Shown here piece after piece: positions 45,610-57,195 of a stretch of DNA of 64,000 nt. The notes beneath the pieces were generated by a model. That model saw only the letters and a list, made by a program, of their open reading frames with translations. It was not told the origin of the DNA and made no database searches. Location: positions 144,450,429-144,514,428 of the forward strand of contig OY821519.1 in assembly GCA_963682025.1 (NCBI GenBank), given 5' to 3'. Position numbers and translations under genes: made by a program. The DNA comes from Cordilura impudica. Taxonomy: Eukaryota > Arthropoda > Insecta > Diptera > Scathophagidae. Every line of letters begins with the position of its first letter. The first letter of the stretch is position 1.

Positions 45610-46628
45610 GCACTTTTGAAGAGACCTAGTGTAGGTTGTGGGCCTTGTTGAGTAGATCATTTGTGCATTTTTAAAATTTTGAATACACCCTCAAAATCTG
45701 AAGTTATGTCCAAAAAACGTTTTTTTAGGACTTTATGGACTTAAATATTTTTTACTTTTTCAGTTGTGGGTCGATTTTAAATTTTTAAACGGGTTTGGAA
45801 AGATGACTAACTAAGCTTTCCAAATATATATATATATTTATAGTTTTAACAAACCCATGTGGAAATAATACCCCAAATATTTCAAATTTCCAGTTTTTTG
45901 GTGAGCTTTTTCAACTTAGGCGCCTTTTTTTTCCTAGACTTTGTTTGGGAATATATGTTTTTATTATTTTTATTTGAAAGCACATTTAGTAATGAGTAAA
46001 TTGGCACCTTGTTTTTTTAAATCAAATTCTTATTGATAAAGATTTACTATTTTTTAATAAAAGAGACTAAACCATATACATATAGGATAATTCAAGTGTA
46101 AAAAATAACTGTAAAAATGTTTGCGTATAAAACTGTTTATATACATAGCATATACTAGGAAAAATTATATCTGTATAATTAATAAAAATATTGTTACATT
46201 AACAATTATTAACCAATTTTAAAAAACAAGGTGTCAATTTACTCATTATTAAATGCGATTTCAAATAAAAATAATAACAACATATGTTCCCAAACAATGT
46301 CTAGGAAAAAAAAGGCGCCAAACTTGAAAAAGCTCACCAAAAAACTGGAAATTTTAAATATTTGGGGTATTATTTCCACATGGGTTTGCTAAAATTATAA
46401 ACATATATATATATTTGGAAAGCTTAGTTAGTCACCTTTCCAAAACCGTTTAAAAATTTAAGATCGACCCACAACTGAAAAAGTTAAAAACATTTAAGTC
46501 CATAAAGTCCTAAAAAAACGTTTTTTGGACATAACTTCAGATTTTGAGGGTGTATTCAAAATTCTAAAAATGGACAAATGATCTACTCAACAAGGCCTAC
46601 AACCTACACTAGGTCCCTTCAAAATTGC
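45610..46628. mobile_element. Foldback element with arms of about 415 bp
   Basis: GCACTTTTGAAGAGACCTAG at 45610 is the start of an arm (to about 46022) repeated inverted at about 46211-46628 with only scattered mismatches. The loop is about 190 bp. No ORF. No clear target duplication was found; the left flank reads TTAGAGTCAATAT. A transcript through it would fold into a long hairpin. Confidence 0.85.
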
Positions 46629-46699
46629 ATGCAATTTTTTTTATTTTGTGACATAGTGTAATTTGGCCACTGAACAAGTATTTCTAGGGTGGTCTTCAT

Positions 46700-47150
46700 A
46701 TCCTTAGTTTGATTTTACCTATAGCTAATATACTTTGTCCATTATAGATCGAACTCAAGCATAGTTAAAGTAGCATTCCACAAACATTGAATTGAAAACT
46801 CTGCGTCTGGTTCAGGATCCACCTATAGTAATAAAAACAAGGAGACTTGAAACAAGTGTTAAACAATTTGAAGACATAATACACACCATGAGACACAAGT
46901 TGTTCTTTGGGTATATTTTCTGTCAATAAAGGTTTATTTCTTTCCAGTTCTGTAGTAACTCTAAAAAAAAGCATGTTAGCCATATTATTTTATTCTTTAT
47001 TATTTAAAATATGCTTTATTTACTATTTCTTCTATTGCAAATTTGGCACAACTTTAACTTCGATATATTTTGCTATATTAATTATTAATAGTTCTCGAAC
47101 TTCCTCATTAAACAATGAGTTTTCCTCATAATGTTTTATAATTTTTGTTC
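46700..47150 (-). pseudogene. Coding-like fragments of unknown family
   Basis: On the minus strand 47147-47034 reads KIIKHYEENSLFNEEVRELL and a further helix-like stretch. A segment after a splice-acceptor-like TTTTTTTTAG at about 46970 reads VTTELERNKPLLTENIPKEQ. After a short intron-like gap, DPEPDAEFSIQCLWNATLTM ends at a stop near 46745. Composition and order look like real protein, but frames are broken and I do not recognise the family. Candidate transposon ORF or decayed host exons. Confidence 0.3.
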
Positions 47151-47440
47151 ACAATGCAATCCCGTAAAAACTTATTTGTGCTGAAGAATACAGGGCTTGC
47201 ACTCCAAATTTACCTTTTTGCACTTCAAATTCACCTTTTTGCAAATCAAATTCAACTTCTGGCAAATCAACTTCACCTTTTTGCAAATCAAATTCAAATT
47301 TTTGCAAATCATTGTTTGAAAAATAAGAAGAAAATAATGTTATGGAAACGTGGTTAATTACAAACAACGTAAGTCTCCAACAGACGCAGGAGGTACGTAA
47401 TCTGGTTGAACAGACTAGGCGCACATTAGTTTTCCTACCC

Positions 47441-47473
47441 CAACCCAATCGAAAAAGCGTTTTCTAAAATAAA
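47441..47473 (+). pseudogene. IS630/Tc1-type transposase remnant
   Basis: Eleven codons read NPIEKAFSKIK, the segment around the third catalytic residue of IS630-like transposases (usually PDLNPIEKAFSKIK). Nothing else of the gene is legible. It supports the superfamily inferred from the TA flanks. Confidence 0.5.
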
Positions 47474-47516
47474 ATGTTGCGCACGTAACATATTACCTAA
47501 TCCTGGGAACACTTCT

Positions 47517-47892
47517 ATAATATTAATAGGCTAGGTAAATTTTTGTGACTGATTTTTTGTTCCACCGTTTTTTCCCGATTTTGACCAGACGTATATTATT
47601 TGAAAGGTATTTATTTTTAGCCGATTTGCAGATTTACAGATTTTTAAATTTTTTCCTTTATTTTGAGTAAATTGCATTTAAAGTTGCTACTAACACATAC
47701 ATAAAATTATACAATGCTATGTGTCCGTTTATTAAATTCGTCAATGTGTTTGTAATAAAAATGAGTTTTTTTTTGTTGATTTGTGAATTGTTTATAATTG
47801 ATTTGCATACTTTTAGGGTCTTTATTGTTGAAAAAATAAAATTTCCTAGAATTTGCGTTGGAATTTCGAGGGCTGGAATTTGCTAGTTATAT
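47517..47892 (-). repeat. Family-C short interspersed repeat, copy 3
   Basis: Inverse of the 6337 and 35957 copies: from TAATATTAATAGGCTAGG through AAAGTTGCTACTAACACATA to GGAATTTGCTAGTTA. It is nested in the TA-flanked element. Confidence 0.6.
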
Positions 47893-48282
47893 ATATCACA
47901 AGTAATTGAATAATCAACTTCAACTTCACAAATTGTAATAACTATTGCGAACATATGTGTACGTAATTGCCGTCCGCGGCTAGAGGATAACCTTTATAAA
48001 GTAAATGAATAAATGAATTAAATGAGTAATGAAGTAAATGAACGTTTCTATATTTCCAATTTTTCACATTGTTAAAATAATTTAATATTCAATTTGTAAA
48101 AAATAAATTTTTTTTGTTTATACCTTTTATACATAATACTTTTGAAGTTTTAAAGTATTTTAAACAGTATTTTTTATTGGGAGAAAATGATTTGCAAAAA
48201 GGTGAATTTGAAAAAGTCAATTTGATTTCCAAAAAGTGAAATTTGAAGTGCAAAAGTGAGAATTTGGAGTGCAAACTCTGTA

Positions 48283-48660
48283 CTTCGTCGTTCAAAAACA
48301 GTTCCTTCTTTATTGCTTACGTGGCATGCAATGGAATCATGTCAACCTTCCGTCATATCCTATGCGACTAGCATTAATTAAATTGCCCACACTTAAAAGC
48401 CGTCGAACTATGTTGAACGTATCTTTTGTTTTAAATGTTATCCATGGAACAGTTTGTTCTGAATTCCTCATAAATAATATTGCTTTAAATGTTCCCCAAC
48501 GTTGAACTCGTCACTACCACTATGTATCCTATATTTTAGTACAAACTATGCTAACGCTGATCCGTTCAGGAGAATATGCAACAACTTCAACGACTTATAT
48601 CACTTCTTTGAATATAGATGTTATTAAACGGAATATCATACTATACTTAAATTCTCAGTT
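48283..48660 (+). pseudogene. LINE (Jockey/CR1-like) ORF2 C-terminal fragment
   Basis: The reading from about 48285 gives QKQFLLYCLRGMQWN, LPSYPMRLALIKLPTLKSRR, then MLNVSFVLNVIHG..SEFLINNIALNVPQR, and in other frames a decayed tail. LPxYxxRLxLIxLxTLxxRR is the usual region C-terminal to the reverse transcriptase in Jockey/CR1-group LINEs. It begins exactly at the TA of the preceding element, which interrupts it. Clade not assigned. Confidence 0.7.
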
Positions 48661-48756
48661 TTGAATAATTTATATGTTATCGTTATTAGTATCTATTTTT
48701 CAATATCGTATTTTTATTTTATTTATACCATTTGATATATCATTTTTGCATGTACA

Positions 48757-51440
48757 TTAGAGTGGTCCTTGAAAAAATTATAATGCGATTTTGGGTATAG
48801 GCTGGGCCCAGTTTGTTCCTTTCCATATAAAACTAATAAATGTGAAGTTTGGGGGCAATCGGATAAAGAAAAGTCGCGCCGGAAATCGATTGAAAATTTC
48901 AAGTCTATATGGGGAAAATATGACTTTGTTTTTTGAGATTTAACGAAAATTTCGTTCTATAGCTTTATTTTTGACAAACTGTGGTAAGAATCGGGATCAG
49001 TATTAAATTATCTATTCAAAAAGCTATAAAAATTCAAAATCGAATAAAAATTCGCCAAAAAATAGCAAATGCCCCAAACCACTTTTGTGCCAAAAAAACT
49101 TGGTCATGAAATTTAACTTTGGGATTAAAGCCATAATTTTTTTTTGTCTCTATACTTATAAGTAGACAGATATGAAGTATTGTTTTATTGCCACGTTGTT
49201 AACCTATTGCGCATTGAGACCGAAAACGGAAAATTTTTTGATAAAATTTTGAAAACTTTTTTCTAAATTTTAAAAAAAGATTCTTAAACACATTTTAAAA
49301 AATGTATCTGTCACTTTAAGGTTTTGTTTAGTACATGCTACAGATTAACTGTGTGAATGTTTAAGTAAATCCCTATGCCAGAATTTTTTGACAAGGATTT
49401 TATTTTTGCGGATTTCGAGAAATATGAGATTTTTGTAAAATATTCTGCAAATGTACTCTTTTTAAATACTTTGTTTCAAAAATTGTTCTTTCTTCTTTTA
49501 AGTGTTATATTTCATCTCAATAGCGTAGGGTTTCGGAAAAAAATAATATGACCCCATGCTAATAAAAGACAATTTATTGAAAAAATTCAAATATTTTGTA
49601 AGTGCTGTTGAATTTCTAGATGCAATATAATAACCAAATGTGTAGAACTTCCGTTCCTAAAATTTAGGATAAATCCGAGAACGTTAACCCATTATTTGCC
49701 AAGGCCAGCTTTGGATTTTAAGATATTTTTAAATAAAAATTACCGAAAACGAGTTTTTCTATTAAACTCGATGAAACCACTATTTAGAATTGAAGAAAAA
49801 TATATCGGTTAATTTTTTTTTTATTTATTTAACCCTTCAGTGCTCCTGGGATCAAAATAATCCACTTTTAACCAATTCTATTATAAAAGTATATCATTTT
49901 TAAAAACCATAATATATGTTTCCAAATAAAATATGGACATTTTTGAGCTATACTCATCATTGTTAAATTAAACTTGACTTTGTACAGGAAGGATTTTGTT
50001 TTCTGTATGATTCTATAATCTGGATTAAAAACTGCTTTTCTTCATTATTTGTCAACACGTTATTAAAATCTTTTACTACACATAAGTCCTTGCATAAATT
50101 GTAACTCTTTTGAAAATCTTTTTTGGATTCCCATGTCGATGGAGAATATAATAAAAATTCTGCAAAAAAAATGTTTAGTTTTCTGGGACACAAAATCGCA
50201 TAAATTATTATTTATCAATGTTTCTGGGTGAATGAATTTTCTATTTTCCATAAGCTTTACAAATGGTTCTACTGCATCTAGACGAACAACCATTTTTTCT
50301 TTTACTTCTAGTGGAACTTTTGAGTCAAAAAATTCTAATGCCACCATTTCTTCGTCCAAATACCACAAATGCTGTTGCATTTTTTTTAACAACTCTTCAG
50401 AAACTGATGAATCTATTTCGGCGTAAGCATGATCTGCTAATGGGTTGACGTTCTCGGATTTATCCCAAATTTTAGGAACGGAAGTTCTACACATTTGGTT
50501 ATTATATTTTAAGCGTCGCATCTAAAAATTCAACAGCACTTGCAAAATATTTGAATTTTTTGAATAAATTGTCTTTTATTATCATGTGGTCATATGTGAC
50601 CCCAATTCCAAAAGGGTTAATGGGGTGATATTATTTTGTTCCGAAACCCTAGCCTATTAAGATGAAATATAACATTTAAAAGAAGAAAAGTGATGAATTT
50701 TTTATACAAAGTATTTAGAAAGAGTACATTTACAGAATATTTTACAAAAATCCCATTTTTCTCGAAATCCGCGAAAATAAAATCCTTGTCAAAAAAATTC
50801 TGGCATAGGGATTTACTTACAAATTCACACTCTTACTCTGTAACATGTATTTAACAAACATTAAAGTGCCAGATCCATTTTTTAAATTTTGTTTAAGAAA
50901 AAAGGAGTTTTCAAAATTTTATCAAAAAAATTTCCCATTTTCGGAATCAATGCGCAATAGGTTAACAACGTGGTAATAAAACAATACTTCATATCTGATT
51001 ACTTATAAGTATAGAGACAAAAAAAAAACTATGGCTTTAATCAACTTCTCAAAGTTGAAAAAATTCTATCAAATTTCATGACCTAGTTTTTTTTTTTTTG
51101 GCACAAAAGTGGTCTGGGGCATATGCTATTTCTTGGCGAATTTTTATTCGATTTTGAATATTTATAGCTTTTTGAATAGATAATTTAATACTGATCCCGA
51201 TTCTTACAACATTTTTTCGGAAAAATTAAGTTATAGAAGGAAATTTTCGTAAAGTCTCAAAAAAAAAGTCATATTTTCCCCATATAAACACACTTGAAAT
51301 TCTCAATCGATTTCCGGCGCGACTTTTCTTTATCCGATTGCCCATAAACTTCACATTTAGTAGTTTTATATGGAATGCTAACAAACTGGGCCCCGCCTAT
51401 ACCCAAAATCGCATTATAATTTTTTCAAGGACCACTCTAG
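48757..51440 (-). mobile_element. TTAGAGTG-type foldback transposon D1
   Basis: TTAGAGTGGTCCTTGAAAAA at 48757 is inverted at the right end (to 51440). TGTACA at 48751-48756 and 51441-51446 is a plausible 6-bp target duplication. Inverted arms extend about 930-1000 bp on each side (to about 49690 and from about 50443), with scattered indels, and even include the start of the encoded ORF. The middle encodes one minus-strand protein. Superfamily not assigned. Confidence 0.8.
49963..50521 (-). pseudogene. Unassigned transposon protein of element D1, frameshifted
   Basis: ATG at 50521 reads MRRLKYNNQMCRTSVPKIWD, then HLWYLDEEMVALEFFDSKVP and LEVKEKMVVRLDA, followed by HPETLINNNLCDFVSQKTKH. A frameshift near 50190 moves to YSPSTWESKKDFQKSYNLCK, then FNNVLTNNEEKQFLIQIIES and YRKQNPSCTKSSLI, ending at 49963. 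The C-terminal FNxxLTxxExxQxLxxxxExxR pattern matches the fragment at 39212. The VVND-AERG segment seen there is decayed here (CVVKD). The protein is probably the C-terminal part of a transposase; no catalytic motif can be pointed to. Confidence 0.55.
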
Positions 51441-51446
51441 TGTACA

Positions 51447-52597
51447 TATATAATTTTTATTTTTTATTTATTCACAAAATTCACTATCCAATAAACTTTT
51501 GTAATTTTTCCTTGTAATTTTTTCACTGAAGCTATTTTGTGTACATCTATTATAATTGAAAATTATATAAAATTGATTATTATTTATGTACATAAAAGCT
51601 TTAATATAAAAATTTCAATTCTTCCATAAACTACTAAATTTTGGCGTTGTAATCAAAACTGAAAGTATACACTACATTTATACTTATTTTGTTTTATACA
51701 TTTTTCAAAGCCAACTTTGTTTTTTATGTTTATTTAATTTTATATTCCCTATGAGTTACAACAATTGAAATAGCTGCAAAAAATTGTCAATGTGATAATT
51801 TACAAACATGATAATTACAAAAAATTGTTGCAAGCCAATAATTTATTTTTAATTACTTAATAACTTTTGTCATTTTTTCTATGAATTTATTGCAGATAAT
51901 AATTATGGTATGTGCACTTTTTTGTATCCTAGTTGAATTTTTATCATTTCCTCAATGAATTGTAACTCTGTTTTCTGTTTATCATAGCTTAATATATTTA
52001 TATCCAATCAAAAACTAAATGACAAGTTTTTTTTATTATTTAATTTTCGCTATTTTTGCCAATTAGTGTCCAAGTTATGCTTGGAGTAACTATATGTAAA
52101 CTTATTATCAATCAAAATGCATCTAAATGTACGTCTTTTGGAATAATGAAAAATGTTCAGATTATTTGTACATGCCATGTAGAGCGCATCAATGGCTGCA
52201 ACACAATTGGAAAACCACCTGAATATCAACCAACCGGTTTTGCCTATATGTGACAATTTTTTTTTATATTAATTTTTTCATATACCAACTTGTTTTTATT
52301 AAGCTATATTATACATGTATGTATGTACGTGATTCAAATCAACAATAATCTAACAGCTGTGAATCATGAACGTTAAATATCAACGAATGAGAAAAATTAT
52401 TTATCGTTTTCAAATTTATATTGTTACAACTTTTGAATTCTTGTGATATGTTTTATTGTCGATCTGAATATAAGTACCACCTGCTTGTTTCCTATAATTA
52501 AAGTGATTAATAGTACATAAAAAAACTGTAACGCTTATGTGATATCCTTCTACATATATTTTATGTTTACATTATCATCTGATTTATTTTATTATGT
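51447..52597. other. AT-rich DNA, no recognised feature
   Basis: No ORF with family resemblance, no TIR, no cross-match found. Paired short ORFs at 52050-52256 on both strands look like chance. Confidence 0.5.
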
Positions 52598-52903
52598 TGT
52601 AACGAGTAATCTTTCCTAATTATATATTAAACTCATTTCCCAACACTCGCAAAGTTATTGCAGGTGGCAACGTACTGATTGACCAATAGCATAAAGGTTC
52701 TAAATTTCCAATTAACGAAATTCGTTCAGTTGCTATTGGCCAATCAGAATCGAGCTTCTAAAATGATGTAGCGTGAGTTTTGTTTTAGTTTTACACAGAA
52801 TAAAATAAGACGAATAAAGAGACACATGTTTTTTTACATAATGTGGAGAAGAGAGTTTTTTTTGATTTTTTAAAAGTAGTAGATTTATTGTTAAGCCTAA
52901 AAA
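52598..52903 (+). repeat. 5' LTR
   Basis: It starts TGTAACGAGTAATCTTTCCT and ends TTAAGCCTAAAAA; matched by 56893-57195. It contains AGAATAAAATAAGACG near the middle-right. Confidence 0.9.
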
Positions 52904-53004
52904 ACTCAGATGTGGGGTATATTGTCCAAAGTAATAAAAAAAAAATAATAAATTTAAATTCGATACAATAAACGGTAATAGAAAAGAAATAGAAATAGAA
53001 TATT

Positions 53005-53598
53005 TTGATGATGATCTCCCGTATGTCCAAGCAACAAATGCTGGATGAATTAAAAAATGCTGGCGTAGAAATCCCAGCAAATGCTTCCTCTTCTCGCATC
53101 CATGAACTGTACGAAGATGTATTCATCAGCACCGCTTCTAAAGGTGGTGGGGAAGCTTCCGCTGTATTAAATGAGGTCACCGCTAGCGCTGTTTTGAATT
53201 TAAAGGACCCCGCTGAAATTATTAAAGCCGCTGTTCGACTCCCTAAAGCCACTGGTGCCACTCCCAAACTTTAGGCCGAATTTGAGTCCGAGAATCTCTA
53301 TGAGCAACGTCGTGGAAATCGTTCTGCTTTTAATCGTGATGTTGCACCACCCAAGCCAAGAATGGTGCCAGCAAAATCAATTGAGACCTGTGCCACTTCC
53401 TCCTACAACTGTACGCAGGTGGGACACTATCAGAGCAAATGCCCATATGATAGGCGCCCCGATGGAAGCTGCTTCCGCTGCTGGCAATTGGGGCATGATC
53501 ATCGTAGCTGCACCAATCCAAAAAAGATACCGATGAGACGTAAGAAGGAAATTGCCGCTGTAAACCCTGATGAAGGTGATGTCGACCACAATTTTTAA
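53005..53598 (+). pseudogene. Gypsy gag, short, with zinc knuckles and an in-frame stop
   Basis: ATG at 53005 (or the ATG at 53023) opens an N-terminal SAP-like helix-turn (MSKQQMLDELKNAGVEIPAN). In the same frame, after a TAG at 53272, come two zinc knuckles: the first is degenerate (SYNCTQVGHYQSKC, first Cys replaced by Ser) and the second is perfect CCHC (CFRCWQLGHDHRSC). A basic tail precedes the stop at 53598. The whole is about 197 codons; the large capsid region of normal Gag is absent, suggesting an internal deletion. Confidence 0.75.
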
Positions 53599-53670
53599 GG
53601 AAACATTATAAATGCTGTTAGCAATGTAAGTATTGTCTTTTGTGATAGTAAGGTCAAGTGCAGAAGATTT

Positions 53671-56600
53671 ATGAAACGTATTTCTCTTTTCGATACCGGT
53701 AGTCCAACTAATTTTGTGAGGATGTCTTTCGTTCCATTCGATATAGACAATGCCGCCATGAAATCGATGTACCGCGGCCTTGGGAAATCTGATTTGACGA
53801 CTTATAGAATGACTGAAGCAAAAATTAAATTTAGAAACCGATGCGAAAAAATATTATTAAATGTTGTACCAGATACAACTATGGGATTGATCACTCATAT
53901 TGGGGCGCGATTTTCTTAAAAAGTTTAACATTTACTAGTGCCAAAAAAAAAAAAAAAAAAAAAAAAAATTACAAATAAATTACAAATAAATTTAATGAAT
54001 TTCTCAATGAAAATCAATCATTTTTCTGTGCACTTGATCTGAATAGGAAAATTACAGCAAAAAATTAACCAGCTGTTGCTAGTTACGTAGAAGAATTATC
54101 TGTTGGCAACGCGGAAAATTTTAAATATTATTTTGGTAATGAATAAATATGTAGTTTGCTTTTGTGGGTAAAAATATCTTCCAACAAATATCTTAGGCAA
54201 AGATTGTAAAATAGTAAACAAAATTTTATATGAGACTGATTGTGATGCTGCTGAAATGTGTAGTTTGGAAAATTTGTTACATGAAGTGTGCTGTGTTAGT
54301 GTGGTCTCATCGGATCTTGATGTCCATCCGAGGCTTAGTCAGAAATATTTCGTAGAACTGCATGAAGCTATTAATGAGACTTATTTTGGGGCGAATGATA
54401 TAGGGGTGAAGCTCTACGATTATGAAATGAATATAAGATTGACAAGTGGTGTTCCATTCCACTCCTTGCCCCATCGTTTATCTTATTATGAGAAGGATGA
54501 ATTGCGGAAGATTACGGACGAGTTGTTTGCAAATAATATTATTAGACCCAGTGAGTCTCCTTATGCTTCCGCTGTAGTTTTAGTGAAAAAGAAGAATGGA
54601 GAGATACGAAAATGTGTACTGTTAGAGACAATTTTCCATTGCGGACTGTATAGAGTACTTACGAGGAAAACTATATTTCACAACTCTTGACTTACGAGCG
54701 GTTTTTTCCATGTCAGAATGGCTCCGGATTCTGTGAAATATATGTCCTTTGTAACGCCATATGGACAGTTCGAGTATCTACGAATGCATTTACAATATAT
54801 TTAGGGACTTAGTTGATGCAAATTTAATCATTATTTACATGGATGATATCATTATTGCCACCGCAGATTTTAAGACACATTTGAAATTGGTTTCTAGAGT
54901 ACTAGCGAGAATGAAAGAGACGGGTCTGAAGCTACGAGTGGCAAAATGTACATTCGTTTACAATAGAATAGATTATTTAGGCTATTGTGTGAGTCCTGAG
55001 GGAATACGTCCCGGCGATTGTCACGTAACCAAGCGGAAATGAAAACGTGCTTAGGATTCTTTTCTTACTTCAGGAAATTTGTACAAAATTATGCGAGAAT
55101 TACAAAAGTTCTAAGGCAGCTAACACTGGATGCAGAATACAACCCAACAAATGGATGTTATAAGGCTTTTAATGCATTGCAGCAAATTTTGTCATCCAGT
55201 CCTGTTCTCGCTATCTATGATCCCCATAGACAAACTGAATTACATTGCGATGCAAGTTCATCCGGGTTTGGTGCAGTACTCTTCCAACGTCAACTAGATT
55301 TAAAGTTACATCCGGTAATGTTCTTTTCTAGGGCAACGACTGCTGCCGAAAAGAGATGCCAGAGCTTTGAGCTAGAAACATTGGCCATAATATGTGCCTT
55401 GCGCCGCTTTAGAGTTTATCTGCAGGGAATTCCATTTGAAATCGTAACTGATTGTAGCTTGTTGACGCTAACTTTAAGCAGGAAACAATTGAACGCTCGT
55501 ATTGCACGTTGGGCCCTTGAGTTAGAAGACTACAGTTATACCATACAGCACGGAGGTGGTGTCAATATGGGACGTGTTGATGCCCTTAGTCGCTGCCCAA
55601 CAGCTGGAACTAGTAACTGTAGATTCAGGAGAAATAGATTTCTATATTGAAGTCGCTCAAAATCGTGATGGAGCAATTGTTGAATTGAAAAATAGGTTGG
55701 AAAATAGGATGGTAGAAGATTTTGAATTAAGAGATGGGTTGGTTTTTAAAAAGGGCAAAGATGAAGTTCTTCAGTTATTCGTACCGGCTGAAATGGAACT
55801 GAATATTATTAGGCTGATTTATGAGAAGATATGTCATTTGGGCGTGAAAAAAACTTGTGACCAAATAAAAAAAAAACTACTGGTTCCCGAAGATGCGACA
55901 GAAAGTAGATAACTTTTTGAAAACTTACATTCGTTATATTATGTGTTCTGCTCCTACCCGAATTAACCAATTCCTTTTGACACTATACATGTAGATCATT
56001 TCGGGCCTTCATCCTCTATTAATTCGAAGCGAAAGCACATTTTGGTCATAATTGATGCCTTCACGAAATATATCCGTCTTTATCCGGTCATTTCCACTAG
56101 TACAAGAGAAGTTATTGCGTGTTTGAACAAAAATTTTAGTTATTACAGTAAACCCAGGCGTATTGTATCTGGCCGTGGGACTTGTTTCACTTCTCTTCAA
56201 TTTAGCGCTTATTTATTGAAGAATAATATATCACATGTTAAGGTCGCCACTGCCTCTCCACAGGCGAATGGGCAAGTAGAGCGCGTAAATAGGATAATGA
56301 AGGCAATTCTTAGTAAAGTGGCCGAGCCTGTCAGTCATGATGATTGGCATGTTTGGCAAAATTGAATACGCCGTTAATAACTCCATTCATTCGAATGGAG
56401 GACAAACTTGATGCAGCTACGGAACGTAATTTGAATGAGATTCGGTCATCTGCTTTGGAAGCAATAGAAAAATCACAAGAGTACTCTCAGCGACATTTTC
56501 AGCAGCATAGCAAACCAGCAAAGAAATATTGTGAGGGTGATTTTGTTGTAATCTGCAATGTGGATACAGTTATTGGTACAAATAAGAAATTAATTTAAAA

Positions 56601-56760
56601 ATACCGCGGTCCATACGTAATACAAAAGGTTCTGCCACATGATCGTTATGTAATTCGAGATATTGAAAATTGTCAACTTACACAACTACCATATGATGGT
56701 CTTATAGAAGCTTCTAGAATAAAGAAATCGCTGACAGATAATGGCACAGCTGGATGATTT
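53671..56760 (+). pseudogene. Gypsy pol: protease, RT, RNase H, integrase remnants
   Basis: Protease at 53671-53919 has the active site LFDTGSPTNFV. RT begins at 54256, with GVPFHSLPHRLSYYEKDEL and RPSESPYASAVVLVKKKNGE, loses frame after RKC, and shows the catalytic YMDD at 54836-54847. RNase H at 55200-55600 has DASSSGFGAVLFQ and TDCSLL. Integrase shows the first Asp in VDHFGP (55994), but the second is mutated to Gly (SGRGT, codon 56171-56173); the Glu lies in QANGQVERVNR. A 26-bp A-run interrupts at about 53942. At least six frameshifts or stops; not functional. Confidence 0.85.
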
Positions 56761-56892
56761 ATAGACTTTGAACAATTGGCAATACTTTAAGTATTAAATA
56801 GGTGCATAGTAATAAGTATGATGTTGAAAGTTATTTTGATTAAGTGTATATGTTACAATCGAGGTCGATTTATTTATCAGGTCGGCCGAAGT

Positions 56893-57195
56893 TGTAACGA
56901 GTAATCTTTCCTAATTATGTATTAAAGTCATTACCAACACTTGCAATGTTATTGCAGGTGGCAACGTACTGATTAACCAATAAACTAAAGGTTCTTAATT
57001 TCCATTTAACGAAATTCGTTCAGTTGCTATTGGCCAATCCGAATCGAGCTTCTAAAATGATGTAGCGTGGGTTTTGTTTTAGTTTTACACAGAATAAAAT
57101 AAGACGAATAAAGAGACAAATGTTTTTTACATAAGGTGGAGAAGAGAGTTTTTTTGATTTTTTAAAAGTAGTAGGTTTATTGTTAAGCCTAAAAA
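56893..57195 (+). repeat. 3' LTR
   Basis: Matches 52598-52903; starts TGTAACGAGTAATC and ends TAAGCCTAAAAA. The stretch before it (GGTCGGCCGAAGT) may be the worn polypurine tract. Confidence 0.9.

Larger units (their letters stand above)
47191..48280. mobile_element. TA-flanked element with subrepeat-rich TIRs
   Basis: CAGGGCTTGCACTCCAAATT at 47191 is inverted as AATTTGGAGTGCAAACTCTG ending at 48280, with TA on both flanks, as for Tc1/mariner/IS630. The arms contain 20-21 bp subrepeats of AAATTCACCTTTTTGCAAATC type (at least six on the left, four inverted on the right). It carries a transposase remnant and a nested family-C repeat. Confidence 0.75.
52598..57195 (+). mobile_element. Ty3/Gypsy-type LTR retrotransposon, full-length but inactive
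   Basis: Two LTRs of about 305 bp (52598-52903, 56893-57195) bound a gag-protease-RT-RNaseH-integrase series, the Gypsy order. By eye the LTRs differ at about 16-18 positions plus two single-base indels (5-6%), so it is not recent. No convincing primer-binding site or target duplication was found. All genes are interrupted. AATAAA in both LTRs may be the polyadenylation signal. Confidence 0.9.

Noticed and set aside
52050..52256. Paired ORFs on both strands
   Set aside because: No family resemblance and no codon signal; consistent with chance.
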